A DNA stretch of 34,874 nt. Source: Candidatus Hydrogenedentota bacterium. GTDB lineage: Bacteria; Hydrogenedentota; Hydrogenedentia; Hydrogenedentales; CAITNO01. Below are positions 1 through 7,574 of this stretch, in pieces. The position numbers were made by a program, and so were the translations under genes. Position 1 is the stretch's first letter, and the number at the start of each line of letters is the position of its first letter. Below the pieces are notes generated by a model, which had not been told where the DNA came from, did no database searches, and saw nothing but the letters and a program-made list of their open reading frames with translations. Location of the stretch: positions 1 to 34,874 of the forward strand of contig JAKOTZ010000010.1 of the NCBI GenBank assembly GCA_029776995.1, in the 5' to 3' direction.

Positions 1-239
1 CGGTCCAGGTCGAAACGGCGGTCCAGCACCTTGATAGCTACCGTAACGTCTTTAACCGGATCAATCGCCTTGTACACGGTGCCCATGCCCCCTGAACCTA
101 TAGGCGCAATGATGCGGTACGGCCCTACCCAGCTCAGTTCAAACTGAGCCTCCTCTCCGTCGCCCTGGCCGTTCCCATCCTGGTTCAGCCGGGTCCCCTG
201 CACCACCCGGAATCCTTTGAATCTGTCCAGCAATCCCAT
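1..239 (-). CDS. Ser/Thr protein kinase, N-terminal fragment (runs off left edge)
   Basis: Reading leftward from the ATG at 239, about 79 codons are present before the window ends. After a polar leader of about 43 residues (rich in Gly, Gln, Glu, Asp), the sequence enters a Hanks-type kinase N-lobe. It shows the glycine-rich loop I-G-S-G-G-M-G-T-V-Y-K-A and then V-A-I-K-V-L, whose Lys is the expected ATP-anchoring residue. The family phosphorylates Ser/Thr on target proteins. The catalytic loop, any membrane segment and sensor domains lie outside the window, so target and topology cannot be judged. A good promoter is visible upstream on the same strand. The kinase assignment is firm; whether the full protein is intact is unknown. 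Confidence 0.9.
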   Translation of the reverse strand, partial: MGLLDRFKGFRVVQGTRLNQDGNGQGDGEEAQFELSWVGPYRIIAPIGSGGMGTVYKAIDPVKDVTVAIKVLDRRFDLD

Positions 240-272
240 GATACGCGGTCCCTAAAGCAACCCCTTCTTATC

Positions 273-301
273 ATTTTACCGTCTGCGCCCCTTCCAATCA
301 A
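273..301 (-). promoter_or_regulatory. Sigma-70-type promoter for the kinase gene
   Basis: On the minus strand, TTGATT (301-296) and TAAAAT (278-273) are separated by exactly 17 bases. The -10 lies about 34 bases upstream of the kinase ATG. The fit is good, but no transcript data exist. Confidence 0.55.
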
Positions 302-398
302 TTTTGAGCCACGCCGGTTGGCCGGATGCAAAAAACGACATCAAACTGCACATGTAACTAGAAGGGCCTTCGGTTTGGTTCCGGGTTTGTGTAAATTA

Positions 399-407
399 TG
401 GTATGAT
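399..407 (+). promoter_or_regulatory. Candidate extended -10 promoter for the phospholipase-like gene
   Basis: TG-G-TATGAT (399-407) matches an extended -10 element 36 bases before the ATG at 443. No convincing -35 hexamer sits 16-18 bases upstream, so this is a modest call. GGGGAG (430-435) is a clear ribosome binding site, 7 bases before the start. Confidence 0.35.
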
Positions 408-442
408 GCGATTGGTAAAAAACGTAACCGGGGAGTGGAAAG

Positions 443-1792
443 ATGCGCCACCATACATTCTTATCCGTCGTGTTCACGCTGACGGCAGGGTTCGTCATGG
501 CTTTTCAGCATGAAGCGTCCGCGTGGCTTCGCCACCAGGTGTTCACCCGGCCGGCAGTTGAAAACCTGTCCGCGGTCACTGAAGCGCCGGCAGCCAGCGC
601 GGAGTCCCTGGAGGATTTTCTCTCGGCTACGGAATCTGAACTGGCCGCGGAACTTTCAGCCATTGAGAGCTGGGCCAGGGCAAACGTACCCAACTACCCC
701 GCCCTGCCGGACGCGCTGGCCTTTTCCGCCACCGGTGACGGCGGCACGGTCCGCCAGCGGTTCCTGCAGGCCATCCGGGTCAATCCCAATATCAAAACGC
801 CCCTGTATGTTACCGAGTACGGCGAGGAAACACCTGCCGCCAAGATCCTGCTGACCCCGGAAGACGTTTCCGTAGCCGGAAATTATGATGAACTGGCCTT
901 CCTGCGTTTTCGGGCCCTGGCCCCGGGAGAAAAGGCGGACGCCCTGGAAATTCTGGTCTCCGCCTGCGATGAACCGGACTACGGGCTGGACATCGGACTG
1001 TTCGCCGACAACCAGACATCTGCCGGCGCTGCGTACGGCTTCGGGAACCAACCCTACGGCAACCCCAACCTGCTGTACGGGTCCCAGGCGCCGTTCCACA
1101 TGGCTTTTTTCCATGAATCGCCCATTGTAAACCTGGCCGCGCCCTTCCTCCGCAAAAGCCTGATCGAATACCGCATCGGCCTGTACCGGCGCCTGGCCTC
1201 GTTCGCCTTCCGGACGGGCCACGACTACTGGGGGTGGCGCTTCACCGGATGGGGGCTGCATTATATCGGGGACCTCTCCATGCCTTACCACGCCACCGCC
1301 CTGGCCGGATACAGCGCAATCCGGATGATTTTCATCAATCTGCTGGACATGATCGGCATTTCAGGCCCCAAAGACCGGGCGGTGCAGCTGGCGTCAAACC
1401 GGCACCTGGCGCTGGAGGCTTTTCTGGCGCCGCTGATCACCTCGGAACTGGACCGGGGCGCGCCGTACAGCAACCCCATCCTGAAAACGTTATCCGCGGC
1501 AACCGCACCACCGGTTTACGCGGACACAATGCCCCGCGAAAACGTGGCCCGGGCAGGGCGGGCGGCGTCCCGAAAAGTCGATCGGTTGATTACCCGCTAT
1601 TTCCCCAGGGAATACACCCGGGATGCCTCTGTTGAGGTTGGGAATCTGCCGGAACGGTTCAGCCTGGCCGACCGGGTACTCGAGGAACAGGGGGAAAACG
1701 CGGTTCTGACCCTGTGTGAATCCCTGGTGGATCCGCTGGCAGCCTTCCGGGATACGGCGCGGGCTTATGTCACCGCTGTCCGGACCCCTTGA
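443..1792 (+). CDS. Secreted zinc-dependent phospholipase C / P1-nuclease-like protein
   Basis: The 449-residue product opens with a signal peptide (MRHH, then a hydrophobic stretch ending near A-S-A, residues 25-27). The predicted mature protein would start with Trp, which acts as an N-terminal zinc ligand in the phospholipase C / S1-P1 family. The strongest family sign is the segment H-Y-I-G-D-L-S-M-P-Y-H-A at about residues 272-283, resembling the family's H-x-x-x-D-x-x-x-x-x-H metal-binding helix. Nearby are H-D-Y-W-G-W and F-H-E-S. These enzymes hydrolyse phosphodiester bonds in lipids or nucleic acids outside the cytoplasm; the substrate here is unknown. It is a monocistronic gene, convergent with the hemolysin III gene. 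An uncharacterised secreted relative without catalysis is possible. Confidence 0.5.
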   Translation: MRHHTFLSVVFTLTAGFVMAFQHEASAWLRHQVFTRPAVENLSAVTEAPAASAESLEDFLSATESELAAELSAIESWARANVPNYPALPDALAFSATGDGGTVRQRFLQAIRVNPNIKTPLYVTEYGEETPAAKILLTPEDVSVAGNYDELAFLRFRALAPGEKADALEILVSACDEPDYGLDIGLFADNQTSAGAAYGFGNQPYGNPNLLYGSQAPFHMAFFHESPIVNLAAPFLRKSLIEYRIGLYRRLASFAFRTGHDYWGWRFTGWGLHYIGDLSMPYHATALAGYSAIRMIFINLLDMIGISGPKDRAVQLASNRHLALEAFLAPLITSELDRGAPYSNPILKTLSAATAPPVYADTMPRENVARAGRAASRKVDRLITRYFPREYTRDASVEVGNLPERFSLADRVLEEQGENAVLTLCESLVDPLAAFRDTARAYVTAVRTP

Positions 1793-1844
1793 TTCAGAAC
1801 GAAAGATCTGTTCCTGCTCCGCTCAGCGTGTAATCTAAAACCCG

Positions 1845-1866
1845 CGGGCGCGACGTAAGGCGCCCG
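1845..1866 (-). terminator. Hairpin terminator after the hemolysin III gene
   Basis: CGGGCGC (1845-1851) pairs perfectly with GCGCCCG (1860-1866) across an 8-base loop. Reading the minus strand, the stem is followed by a short G run and then GTTTTAGATT, a usable U-rich tail. It lies just past the stop of the minus-strand gene ending at 1873 and could slow readthrough from both sides. Confidence 0.5.
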
Positions 1867-1872
1867 TGCCCT

Positions 1873-2517
1873 TCATCGAATGACGTAAGCGAAAACGCTG
1901 GCCGCGTGCAGGGCGCTTCCGGTCAGCACAAATCCATGCCAGACGGCATGGTTGAAGGGCAGGCGGTCCCACACATAGAAAATCACCCCGCCGGTATAGG
2001 CCAGCCCGCCGAAGAGCATGAGCAGCGTTGCGCCCGGGGGCACCGCCATAACGGCGGGTTTCAGCGCCACGAGCACAATCCAGCCCATACCCACATACAG
2101 CAGCGTGGACAGTTTGTCCCACCGCCCCACGAAAAAGGCTTTCCAAGCGCATCCCAGCACGGTCAGTCCCCAAACCAGCCCGAACAGGGTCCAGCCCAGG
2201 GTTCCCCGCATGGACACCAGCAGGAATGGGGTGTAAGTCCCCGCAATCAGGATATAGATCGCGCAGTGGTCCAGCGTGCGGAGCAGATGTTTCAGCGAAG
2301 GAACCGGAACCGCATGGTACAGCGTGGACGCCAGATACATAAAAACGAGGGACATCCCGAAAATAACTGCCGCCGCAATCCGCCATGGATCACCCGTGGA
2401 CCACGCGTTGTACAGCAGCACGCCCATGAAGCCTGCGCTCAGCAGGGCGCCCACCCCATGGGTAAGGCTGTTGGCAATCTCTTCCGCCAGCGTGTATTGT
2501 TTCAAACGCAAGGTCAT
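1873..2517 (-). CDS. Hemolysin III family (PAQR/YqfA-type) membrane protein
   Basis: The 214-residue product is almost entirely hydrophobic helices, consistent with the seven-helix hemolysin III / PAQR fold. Family marks are visible in order: E-E-I-A-N-S-L-T-H-G near the N-terminus, S-T-L-Y-H then L-D-H-C-A-I-Y-I-L-I-A-G-T-Y-T-P-F in the middle, and N-H-A-V-W-H-G-F...S-A-L-H near the C-terminus. The conserved Ser, Asp and His residues resemble the metal-binding hydrolase-like site of this superfamily. The bacterial role is poorly defined (membrane homeostasis proteins such as TrhA belong here); a haemolytic activity should not be assumed. Length is normal. The ATG at 2517 has only a weak ribosome binding site. 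Confidence 0.88.
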   Translation of the reverse strand: MTLRLKQYTLAEEIANSLTHGVGALLSAGFMGVLLYNAWSTGDPWRIAAAVIFGMSLVFMYLASTLYHAVPVPSLKHLLRTLDHCAIYILIAGTYTPFLLVSMRGTLGWTLFGLVWGLTVLGCAWKAFFVGRWDKLSTLLYVGMGWIVLVALKPAVMAVPPGATLLMLFGGLAYTGGVIFYVWDRLPFNHAVWHGFVLTGSALHAASVFAYVIR

Positions 2518-2666
2518 ATGGACGATTCACTCAGTTGGTTAACGGAGTCCACGACAGAAACATTCCCGAACGGGAGAAGGTAGGCCAACCATCAGGTGGG
2601 AGGGAAACGCAAGCAATCAACCGCTGTCACTTTCGCGGAAACGTGTTCATCAGAAGGAACCGGTAA

Positions 2667-2742
2667 TGGTGGCGGCGGAGGGAATCGAACCCCCGACAGG
2701 CGGATTATGATTCCGCTGCTCTACCGACTGAGCTACACCGCC
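2667..2742 (-). tRNA. tRNA-Met (anticodon CAT), CCA encoded
   Basis: A full 76-base cloverleaf reads on the minus strand. The acceptor stem is GGCGGTG / CGCCGCC with discriminator A and an encoded CCA (2669-2667). The D arm is GCTC/GAGC, the anticodon stem GCGGA/TCCGC with loop ATCATAA, and the T arm GGGGG/CCCTC with loop TTCGATT. The anticodon CAT is at 2709-2707. The anticodon stem lacks the three G:C pairs of an initiator and position 1:72 is paired, so this is an elongator-type Met tRNA. A tRNA-Ile(CAT) read by lysidine modification is the alternative and cannot be excluded by eye. A candidate -10 (TATGAT, 2759-2754) sits just upstream. Confidence 0.93.
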
Positions 2743-2892
2743 CCAACGCCCTAATCATACCACAGCGCGCTCCCGAAATTCCATTTTCGCCTGCCGGAAA
2801 ATTCAGGTATGGATTAATCCCCGCGGGAAGGCGGGCGATCTCGGCATGCGGTTGGATTCCGGACTGGCATAGGTTGCACTGCCCCGGCATAC

Positions 2893-2921
2893 TTGCCAAA
2901 CTCCCGATAATCCCGTACAAT
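2893..2921 (+). promoter_or_regulatory. Sigma-70-type promoter of rpoN
   Basis: TTGCCA (2893-2898) and TACAAT (2916-2921) have a 17-base spacer. The -10 hexamer covers the ATG at 2920, so that ATG cannot lie in the mRNA from this promoter. This supports the next in-frame ATG, at 2959, as the true rpoN start. Confidence 0.6.
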
Positions 2922-2958
2922 GGAATCAGATCGGTTAAAATGCCCGACTGGAAAAAAC

Positions 2959-4407
2959 ATGCTCAGACTTGAACAGCACCTTACACAGAAGCAGATCCAG
3001 ACGCTTACGTTAAGCCAGCAGCAGATTCTGGGCCTGAATATGCTTCAGATGAACGCGCTGGAGCTGGAGCAGTTCCTGGAACAGCAGGTGGAACAGAATC
3101 CGCTCCTGGAGCTGGATCGTCCGGAACCGGCCCCCATAGAATCCCCGGACACGGACACAGCGGACGAAGAGGACCCGGATAATCCCGAATTCAGCCAGCT
3201 GGCCGAGGAACGGGCATTTGAGCGGAGCTGGAACGGTCCGGATTTCAGCGTCAACCCCGACCTGAGCGAAGTCTGGGACTACCGGTACAACTCGATTACC
3301 CAGGAAACCTCACTGCACAGCCATCTGATGGTCCAGCTTCGGGCCCAGGTCAGCGATCCGCAGCTGCTGACCCTCTGCGAATTCCTGGTCATGCAGCTGG
3401 ACAATAACGGTTACCTTACCCATACGCTGGATGAACTGGCGGCAGAGTCGGGCACTCCGCGGGAGCTGCTTGAACAGGCGCTGGAAATTATCCGGGGACT
3501 CAAACCGGCGGGGGTCGGGGCTTCATCGATCCAGGAAAGCCTTGTGCTGCAGGCCCGGCGGCTGTATCCGGATGACACACTGCTCGAAAAAGTTATTACC
3601 GAACACTTTACGGCCATCTGCAAATTCCAGTTCCGCTCAGTGGCTCAGGCGCTGGACATTCCTGAGGAAACGGTGGAGGAAATCTTCCGCAAAATCAAAA
3701 CTCTCGATCCCTGGCCGGGACGGGAATTCCTTCCGACACCGCCCCCGATTGTCACGCCGGAAGTGATCATTCAGGAAGTGCCGGAAAGTTTGCGCCGTCC
3801 CGGCGAACCGAAATACGAGGCGGTTCCGGCATCGGACAGCGTCTTCAAGGTCCGCCTGAATGAGGCCTATATCGAAGAACTTCGGCAGTCCGCCCAGGGA
3901 GACCTGGACGCGAACACAAAAAAATTCCTGAGAGAAAAACGCAGGGCCGCGCAGGAACTGCTGCACAACCTGAGCCGCCGCGAACAGACCCTTACCCGGG
4001 TAGCGGGGGTGATCGCGGAAACCCAGGAAGAGTTTTTCGATACCGGCGACCCGGCCCGGCTGAAACCTCTTCGGCTGCGGGACGTGGCGGATAAACTGGG
4101 CATCCACGAAGCAACCGTCAGCCGCACGGTAAAGGAAAAATACGCGCAGACCCCGCAGGGTATTTATGAGTTAAAGTGGTTTTTCGGCGGCGGGCTGGCA
4201 ACCGAGGATGGGGGGGAACAGTCTTCCCGCGCAATACAGGAACGGATACGGGAAGTTATTGAAAAAGAAGACCCCCGACGTCCTCTGAGCGATCAGGCCA
4301 TCGCCGAGATTCTTAAGAAAGAAGGGCTGAATATCGCCCGCCGAACCGTAACTAAGTACCGGGAACAGCTGGGAATACTCTCCAGCAGCGCCCGGCGACG
4401 GAGCTGA
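2959..4407 (+). CDS. rpoN: RNA polymerase sigma-54 factor RpoN
   Basis: The 482-residue product has the three RpoN regions. The N-terminal Gln/Leu-rich activator-interacting region begins M-L-R-L-E-Q-H-L-T-Q-K-Q and contains Q-Q-I-L-G-L-N-M-L-Q. An acidic linker follows (about 65-95), then the core-binding domain, and then a DNA-binding domain with helix-turn-helix D-K-L-G-I-H-E-A-T-V-S-R-T-V. The diagnostic RpoN box A-R-R-T-V-T-K-Y-R-E is at about 460-469. RpoN directs core polymerase to -24/-12 promoters opened by AAA+ activators. The start at 2959 is chosen over 2920 because of the promoter position and family N-termini. Unusually, hpf and ptsN do not follow; a Dabb gene does. No sigma-54 activator is in the window. 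Confidence 0.96.
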   Translation: MLRLEQHLTQKQIQTLTLSQQQILGLNMLQMNALELEQFLEQQVEQNPLLELDRPEPAPIESPDTDTADEEDPDNPEFSQLAEERAFERSWNGPDFSVNPDLSEVWDYRYNSITQETSLHSHLMVQLRAQVSDPQLLTLCEFLVMQLDNNGYLTHTLDELAAESGTPRELLEQALEIIRGLKPAGVGASSIQESLVLQARRLYPDDTLLEKVITEHFTAICKFQFRSVAQALDIPEETVEEIFRKIKTLDPWPGREFLPTPPPIVTPEVIIQEVPESLRRPGEPKYEAVPASDSVFKVRLNEAYIEELRQSAQGDLDANTKKFLREKRRAAQELLHNLSRREQTLTRVAGVIAETQEEFFDTGDPARLKPLRLRDVADKLGIHEATVSRTVKEKYAQTPQGIYELKWFFGGGLATEDGGEQSSRAIQERIREVIEKEDPRRPLSDQAIAEILKKEGLNIARRTVTKYREQLGILSSSARRRS

Positions 4408-4410
4408 TCC

Positions 4411-4713
4411 ATGCTGATTCATCTGGTATTGTTCAAACTCCGGGAAGACCTGTCCGCCCAGGAACGCGAGCGTTTCCGTGAAGGCATTGAATCCCTTCGG
4501 GACATCCCCGCAGTCATCCAGCTGTGGGCCGGGCCTCCGGCAGACACGCCGCCGCGGCCCGTTGTCCTGCAGGATTACGACATCGGACTGGTCGTCCTCC
4601 TTCAGGACAGGGCTGCCCATGACCAATACCAGGAGCATCCCGTCCACCAGCAGTTTGTTCAAACCTTCCGAAACTGCTGGGAGCGCATCACAGTCGTGGA
4701 CGTCAACGGGTAA
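4411..4713 (+). CDS. Dabb (stress-responsive alpha/beta barrel) domain protein
   Basis: The 100-residue protein is one ferredoxin-like Dabb domain. It begins M-L-I-H-L-V-L-F-K-L-R and continues through L-R-D-I-P to Y-D-I-G-L-V-V-L-L-Q-D and H-D-Q-Y-Q-E-H-P-V-H-Q-Q-F-V, the usual spacing of family landmarks. Dabb proteins form small dimeric beta-barrels; a few are cyclases or stress proteins, and most have no known role. It starts 3 bases after the rpoN stop, and a GGAG inside the end of rpoN can serve as ribosome binding site, so the two are likely co-transcribed. It converges on the alpha/beta hydrolase with a 5-base gap. The domain call is firm, the function open. Confidence 0.85.
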   Translation: MLIHLVLFKLREDLSAQERERFREGIESLRDIPAVIQLWAGPPADTPPRPVVLQDYDIGLVVLLQDRAAHDQYQEHPVHQQFVQTFRNCWERITVVDVNG

Positions 4714-4718
4714 GCCCT

Positions 4719-5570
4719 TTACCGGAAATCAAACCACTCGCGAACCAGACTGGCGACTTGATCCGGCTTTTCCTGCGCTATAAAGTGCCCGCAGCCCGAT
4801 AGCACTTCGAGACGGGACCCCGGCGGAGCAAACTCCAGCTGCATTCGGGCATAGGGCTCCATGTAGCTTTCTGAACCGGTAACCAGCAGGGTGGGACACC
4901 GCATCTCCGCAAGACGGCGCAGGGTGCTTTCCGTCGAGCCGGCCAGATAAAAAGCTGACTCCACCGCGCCGCTGCACCGCAACGTTACGCCACCCCCCGC
5001 TGACGGCGCCAGGCCGTGTTCCATGTAGGCATCAAACAGGTCGGGACTCCATCTGCAGAACGGAAACTTGGGCGAGAGCCTCGCGCGCGCATCGTCCCGG
5101 GAGCTGAAATGGTGCCTGCGTCGCCTGGCCCGCTCCGCCAAGGGATTGGCCGCGGGAAAAAAATGGTCCGTCGCGAGAATTGGGTCCAGCAGCAGCAGCC
5201 GGGGAAAAACAGGCCTTCGGATCTGTTCCATCGCCAGTACCGCCCCCCCTCCGGAATGCCCGACCGCACCCGCGAGCTGAAACCGTTCCAGCAGCCAGGT
5301 CACCGCAACTTCGATGTCCTGCCGGAACGCCTCCCACGCGCCCTTTTCCAGCTCCGGACGGGCATCCGAACAGCCGTGGCCGTTGAGGTCCAGCGCCGCC
5401 ACGCGCGCCGGCAGCGGAAACAGCCGCTCAAAGATCGGTTCGAAAGCCCTGCCGCATAAGCCTGCCCCGTGGCACCACAGCAGCGCGGGCCCTTCTGAAC
5501 CATACATCCACAGTCGCAATCTGCCGAATGCGACGGGCAGGTCAACCGCTTCTGGATTCAGGGGTTTCAC
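4719..5570 (-). CDS. Alpha/beta hydrolase fold protein
   Basis: The 283-residue protein has the alpha/beta-hydrolase layout: an oxyanion-hole motif H-G-A-G (34-37), strand then D-L-N-G-H-G-C-S-D, the nucleophile elbow G-H-S-G-G-G with Ser106, and a C-terminal G-C-G-H-F motif whose His (about 265) would complete the triad. An Arg-rich cap region (A-R-R-R-R-H-H) lies in the middle. Family members include esterases, lactonases, epoxide hydrolases and dehalogenases; the sequence alone does not say which. It overlaps the upstream VOC gene by 4 bases (ATGA), so the two are translationally coupled, and it ends the minus-strand operon that starts with ksgA. No signal peptide is seen, so it is probably cytoplasmic. 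Confidence 0.85.
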   Translation of the reverse strand: MKPLNPEAVDLPVAFGRLRLWMYGSEGPALLWCHGAGLCGRAFEPIFERLFPLPARVAALDLNGHGCSDARPELEKGAWEAFRQDIEVAVTWLLERFQLAGAVGHSGGGAVLAMEQIRRPVFPRLLLLDPILATDHFFPAANPLAERARRRRHHFSSRDDARARLSPKFPFCRWSPDLFDAYMEHGLAPSAGGGVTLRCSGAVESAFYLAGSTESTLRRLAEMRCPTLLVTGSESYMEPYARMQLEFAPPGSRLEVLSGCGHFIAQEKPDQVASLVREWFDFR

Positions 5571-5962
5571 CGCTTTTTTCGCCCGTCCCGCGCGACGGAT
5601 TCCGCCCAGAACCAGCGGTTTCCATCCGGATCCTCCAAAACGGCCACCCGATCTCCCCAGGATTCCTCGGCGGCCGGCCGTACCAGTCGCGCGCCGGCAA
5701 ATACCGCCCGGGCGACCAGCCCATCTAAATCAGCGGTGTACAGGTATACGGCGCCCTGACCGTGCATGGCCGCGGGCCGTAGGGGATGATCCCCAGCGAT
5801 GCCTATCAGCACCCGCGCGTCCCCTTCAAAAACCACCTCCGCGTATACCACTTCTCCCGAACGCGAAGCCGTTCTGTTCACCACTTCGCCGCCGAAGGCC
5901 CGCCCGTAGAAATCCAGCGCCGCTTCGGGATGAATGACCGAGAGATAAGCGAATGCCGGCAT
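5567..5962 (-). CDS. VOC-superfamily (glyoxalase/PhnB-like) protein
   Basis: The 131-residue protein matches the VOC fold as seen in PhnB-like proteins: A-Y-L-S-V-I-H-P-E-A-A-L-D-F-Y-G-R-A-F-G-G near the N-terminus, V-Y-A-E-V-V-F-E-G-D in the middle, and the terminal V-A-V-L-E-D-P-D-G-N-R-W-F-W-A motif. VOC proteins include glyoxalases, dioxygenases and antibiotic-binding proteins; this one's substrate is unknown. A ribosome binding site (AAAGGG, 8 bases upstream) supports the ATG at 5962. It follows the receiver gene by 24 bases and overlaps the hydrolase by 4, implying an operon. Its chemical partner may be the adjacent hydrolase, but that is inference. Confidence 0.85.
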   Translation of the reverse strand: MPAFAYLSVIHPEAALDFYGRAFGGEVVNRTASRSGEVVYAEVVFEGDARVLIGIAGDHPLRPAAMHGQGAVYLYTADLDGLVARAVFAGARLVRPAAEESWGDRVAVLEDPDGNRWFWAESVARDGRKKR

Positions 5963-5986
5963 GCGCAGTACCCTTTACATGCGGGT

Positions 5987-6406
5987 TTATCGCTCCGCGG
6001 AACGCTGCCGCAAGGATTCCGGCGCGTCCCCGCGTATTACCGCGGCCACCGTATCCAGCAACTCACGGGGCGAAACGGGCTTCTGGAGCACCGCGCGCAG
6101 GCCGTACGCGCTGAAATCAATACTTTGGCTCAGGTGCCTGCCGATCGCGCTCAGCAGAATCACGGGACACCCCGGCAGTTCCTCACACAGGCGGCATGAA
6201 AGGTCCGCGCCCGCGTTGATGTCTTCCATCATCAGATCCGCGATCACCACGTCGGGATGCCAGCGCCGGGCAAGCGCAAGCCCTTCTTCCGCCGACACGG
6301 ATTCCCGGGTCTCCATGCCCGCGCTCTCGAGTACCACCCGGACGGCACAGCGGATATCCGGGTCGTCATCCACCACGAGCGCGCGTTTTCCTGTCAACTC
6401 GTCCAT
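5987..6406 (-). CDS. Stand-alone response regulator receiver protein
   Basis: The 139-residue protein is a single CheY-like receiver with no output domain. The acidic triplet V-V-D-D-D-P is at 11-16, the phospho-acceptor Asp57 sits in D-V-V-I-A-D-L-M-M, Ser86 follows in L-L-S-A, and Lys109 is in the Q-K-P motif. The ATG at 6406 is preferred because GAGAG lies 8 bases before it; an in-frame ATG at 6421 would add five residues. It starts 37 bases after the histidine kinase ends and is probably its partner. With no DNA-binding or enzymatic domain it must act by protein contact or in a phosphorelay. Confidence 0.92.
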   Translation of the reverse strand: MDELTGKRALVVDDDPDIRCAVRVVLESAGMETRESVSAEEGLALARRWHPDVVIADLMMEDINAGADLSCRLCEELPGCPVILLSAIGRHLSQSIDFSAYGLRAVLQKPVSPRELLDTVAAVIRGDAPESLRQRSAER

Positions 6407-6443
6407 AGCGTTTTCTCTCATTCCAGATCATGCCAACACTGTA

Positions 6444-7574
6444 TCACGGCTCCGGCATTTCCGGGAAAATCTCCGGAGAACGCGGCGCTCCCGCGGGGAT
6501 GCGCAATTCGAAACACGCGCCGCGATCCGGCAGATTGGTATAGGTAATCCGGCCGCCGTGGGCGTTCGCAATCCGCATGGCAATGGGGAGGCCAAGCCCG
6601 GTTCCGCCTTCCTTGCTGGAAAAAAACGGCGCGAAAATATTGCGTCCTTTTGGCACCCGGACGCCGGGCCCCCGGTCGAATACCTGGAAAAACGCTTCCT
6701 CCTCGGTCACCCCGAAACGGACCAGCACTTCTTCGCCCGCCGGAGTCGCATCCACGGCATTCTGAACCAGGTTGCACAGCGCCTGGGCCAGCCGGGCCTC
6801 ATCCGCCGACACGGGCGCGGCCACCTGCGTTTTTTCCAGGCGGACTGCAACGCCTGCTTTCGCGGCCACAGGTTCCACCAGCTTCGCGGCACGCTCCGCC
6901 ACTTCTTCCACCGAACAGCGCCGCACTTCCAACGCGAAGGGCTTGGCAAAATCCAGGAAATGCGCAATCAGCCGCTCCATGTGCCGCACTTCCGCCACAA
7001 TCCCCCGGGCCGGTTCTTCGATGGCCGGCTGCCCTGATGAGCGACGGACGATCAGTTCGGCCATGCCGCCGATCACCCCCAGCGGGTTGCGGAGCTCATG
7101 GGCCACTCCGGCGGTCAGTTCCCCGATCTGGGCCAGTTGCCGGTTGGTTTCCGCCACCGTTTCCAGCTCACGAACCCGCGTCAGATCCGTAAAAATCAGA
7201 ATCACGCCCTCCGGACGGCCGGCGGCCATCAGGAAAGAAGCTGATGCGCCGAGAATCTGGATGCGGTCGCCCTGTTCCAGCGTGACCTCCCGCCGGGATA
7301 CGGTCTGTCCGGCCCCCCACAGTTCCTCCACCATATCCCGAAACGGCACCGTCTGCCAGAAGGACCAGAAAGAAACGCCCCGGCGTAACGATTCTGCCGG
7401 AAGCCCAAGAAAGCGCTCCGCTGCCGGATTGGCTGTCAGCACGATCCCGTCCCGGTCCAGGGCAACGACTCCGCTCGGGAGCGCGTGCACCATCAGCTCG
7501 CAGCAGGAAGCCTCGCTGAGCAGCGGCGACGGCGAATTAAAATTCCCCTCAAATCCTCCGCGCGTATCATTCAT
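6444..7574 (-). CDS. PAS-containing sensor histidine kinase (NtrB-like)
   Basis: The 376-residue protein has a PAS domain (about 25-130, with G-V-V-A-L-D-R-D-G-I-V-L-T-A-N-P-A-A-E), a HisKA dimerisation helix with phospho-acceptor His159 in G-V-A-H-E-L-R-N-P-L-G, and a HATPase_c domain. The latter shows the N box L-V-Q-N-A-V-D-A (268-275), G1 D-R-G-P-G-V (299-304) and G2 G-G-T-G-L-G-L-P-I (322-330). There are no membrane helices, so it should sense a cytoplasmic signal. Order and motifs resemble NtrB-type kinases. Its ATG overlaps the end of ksgA by 8 bases, and the receiver gene follows, making a two-component pair attached to an rRNA-methylase gene. Confidence 0.94.
   Translation of the reverse strand: MNDTRGGFEGNFNSPSPLLSEASCCELMVHALPSGVVALDRDGIVLTANPAAERFLGLPAESLRRGVSFWSFWQTVPFRDMVEELWGAGQTVSRREVTLEQGDRIQILGASASFLMAAGRPEGVILIFTDLTRVRELETVAETNRQLAQIGELTAGVAHELRNPLGVIGGMAELIVRRSSGQPAIEEPARGIVAEVRHMERLIAHFLDFAKPFALEVRRCSVEEVAERAAKLVEPVAAKAGVAVRLEKTQVAAPVSADEARLAQALCNLVQNAVDATPAGEEVLVRFGVTEEEAFFQVFDRGPGVRVPKGRNIFAPFFSSKEGGTGLGLPIAMRIANAHGGRITYTNLPDRGACFELRIPAGAPRSPEIFPEMPEP

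Noticed and set aside
656-1291. Long minus-strand open frames opposite the phospholipase-like, ksgA, hydrolase, dnaK and EF-hand genes
   Set aside because: They mirror real genes in a GC-rich sequence, have no ribosome binding sites and show no recognisable domains.
2865-2878. Sigma-54 (-24/-12) promoter-like TGGC...TTGCA upstream of rpoN
   Set aside because: Only 8 bases separate the GG and GC elements where 10 are needed, while a sigma-70-type promoter fits well just downstream.
2920-2958. In-frame ATG at 2920 as the rpoN start
   Set aside because: It lies inside the -10 hexamer of a well-spaced promoter, has no ribosome binding site, and RpoN families begin at the equivalent of 2959.
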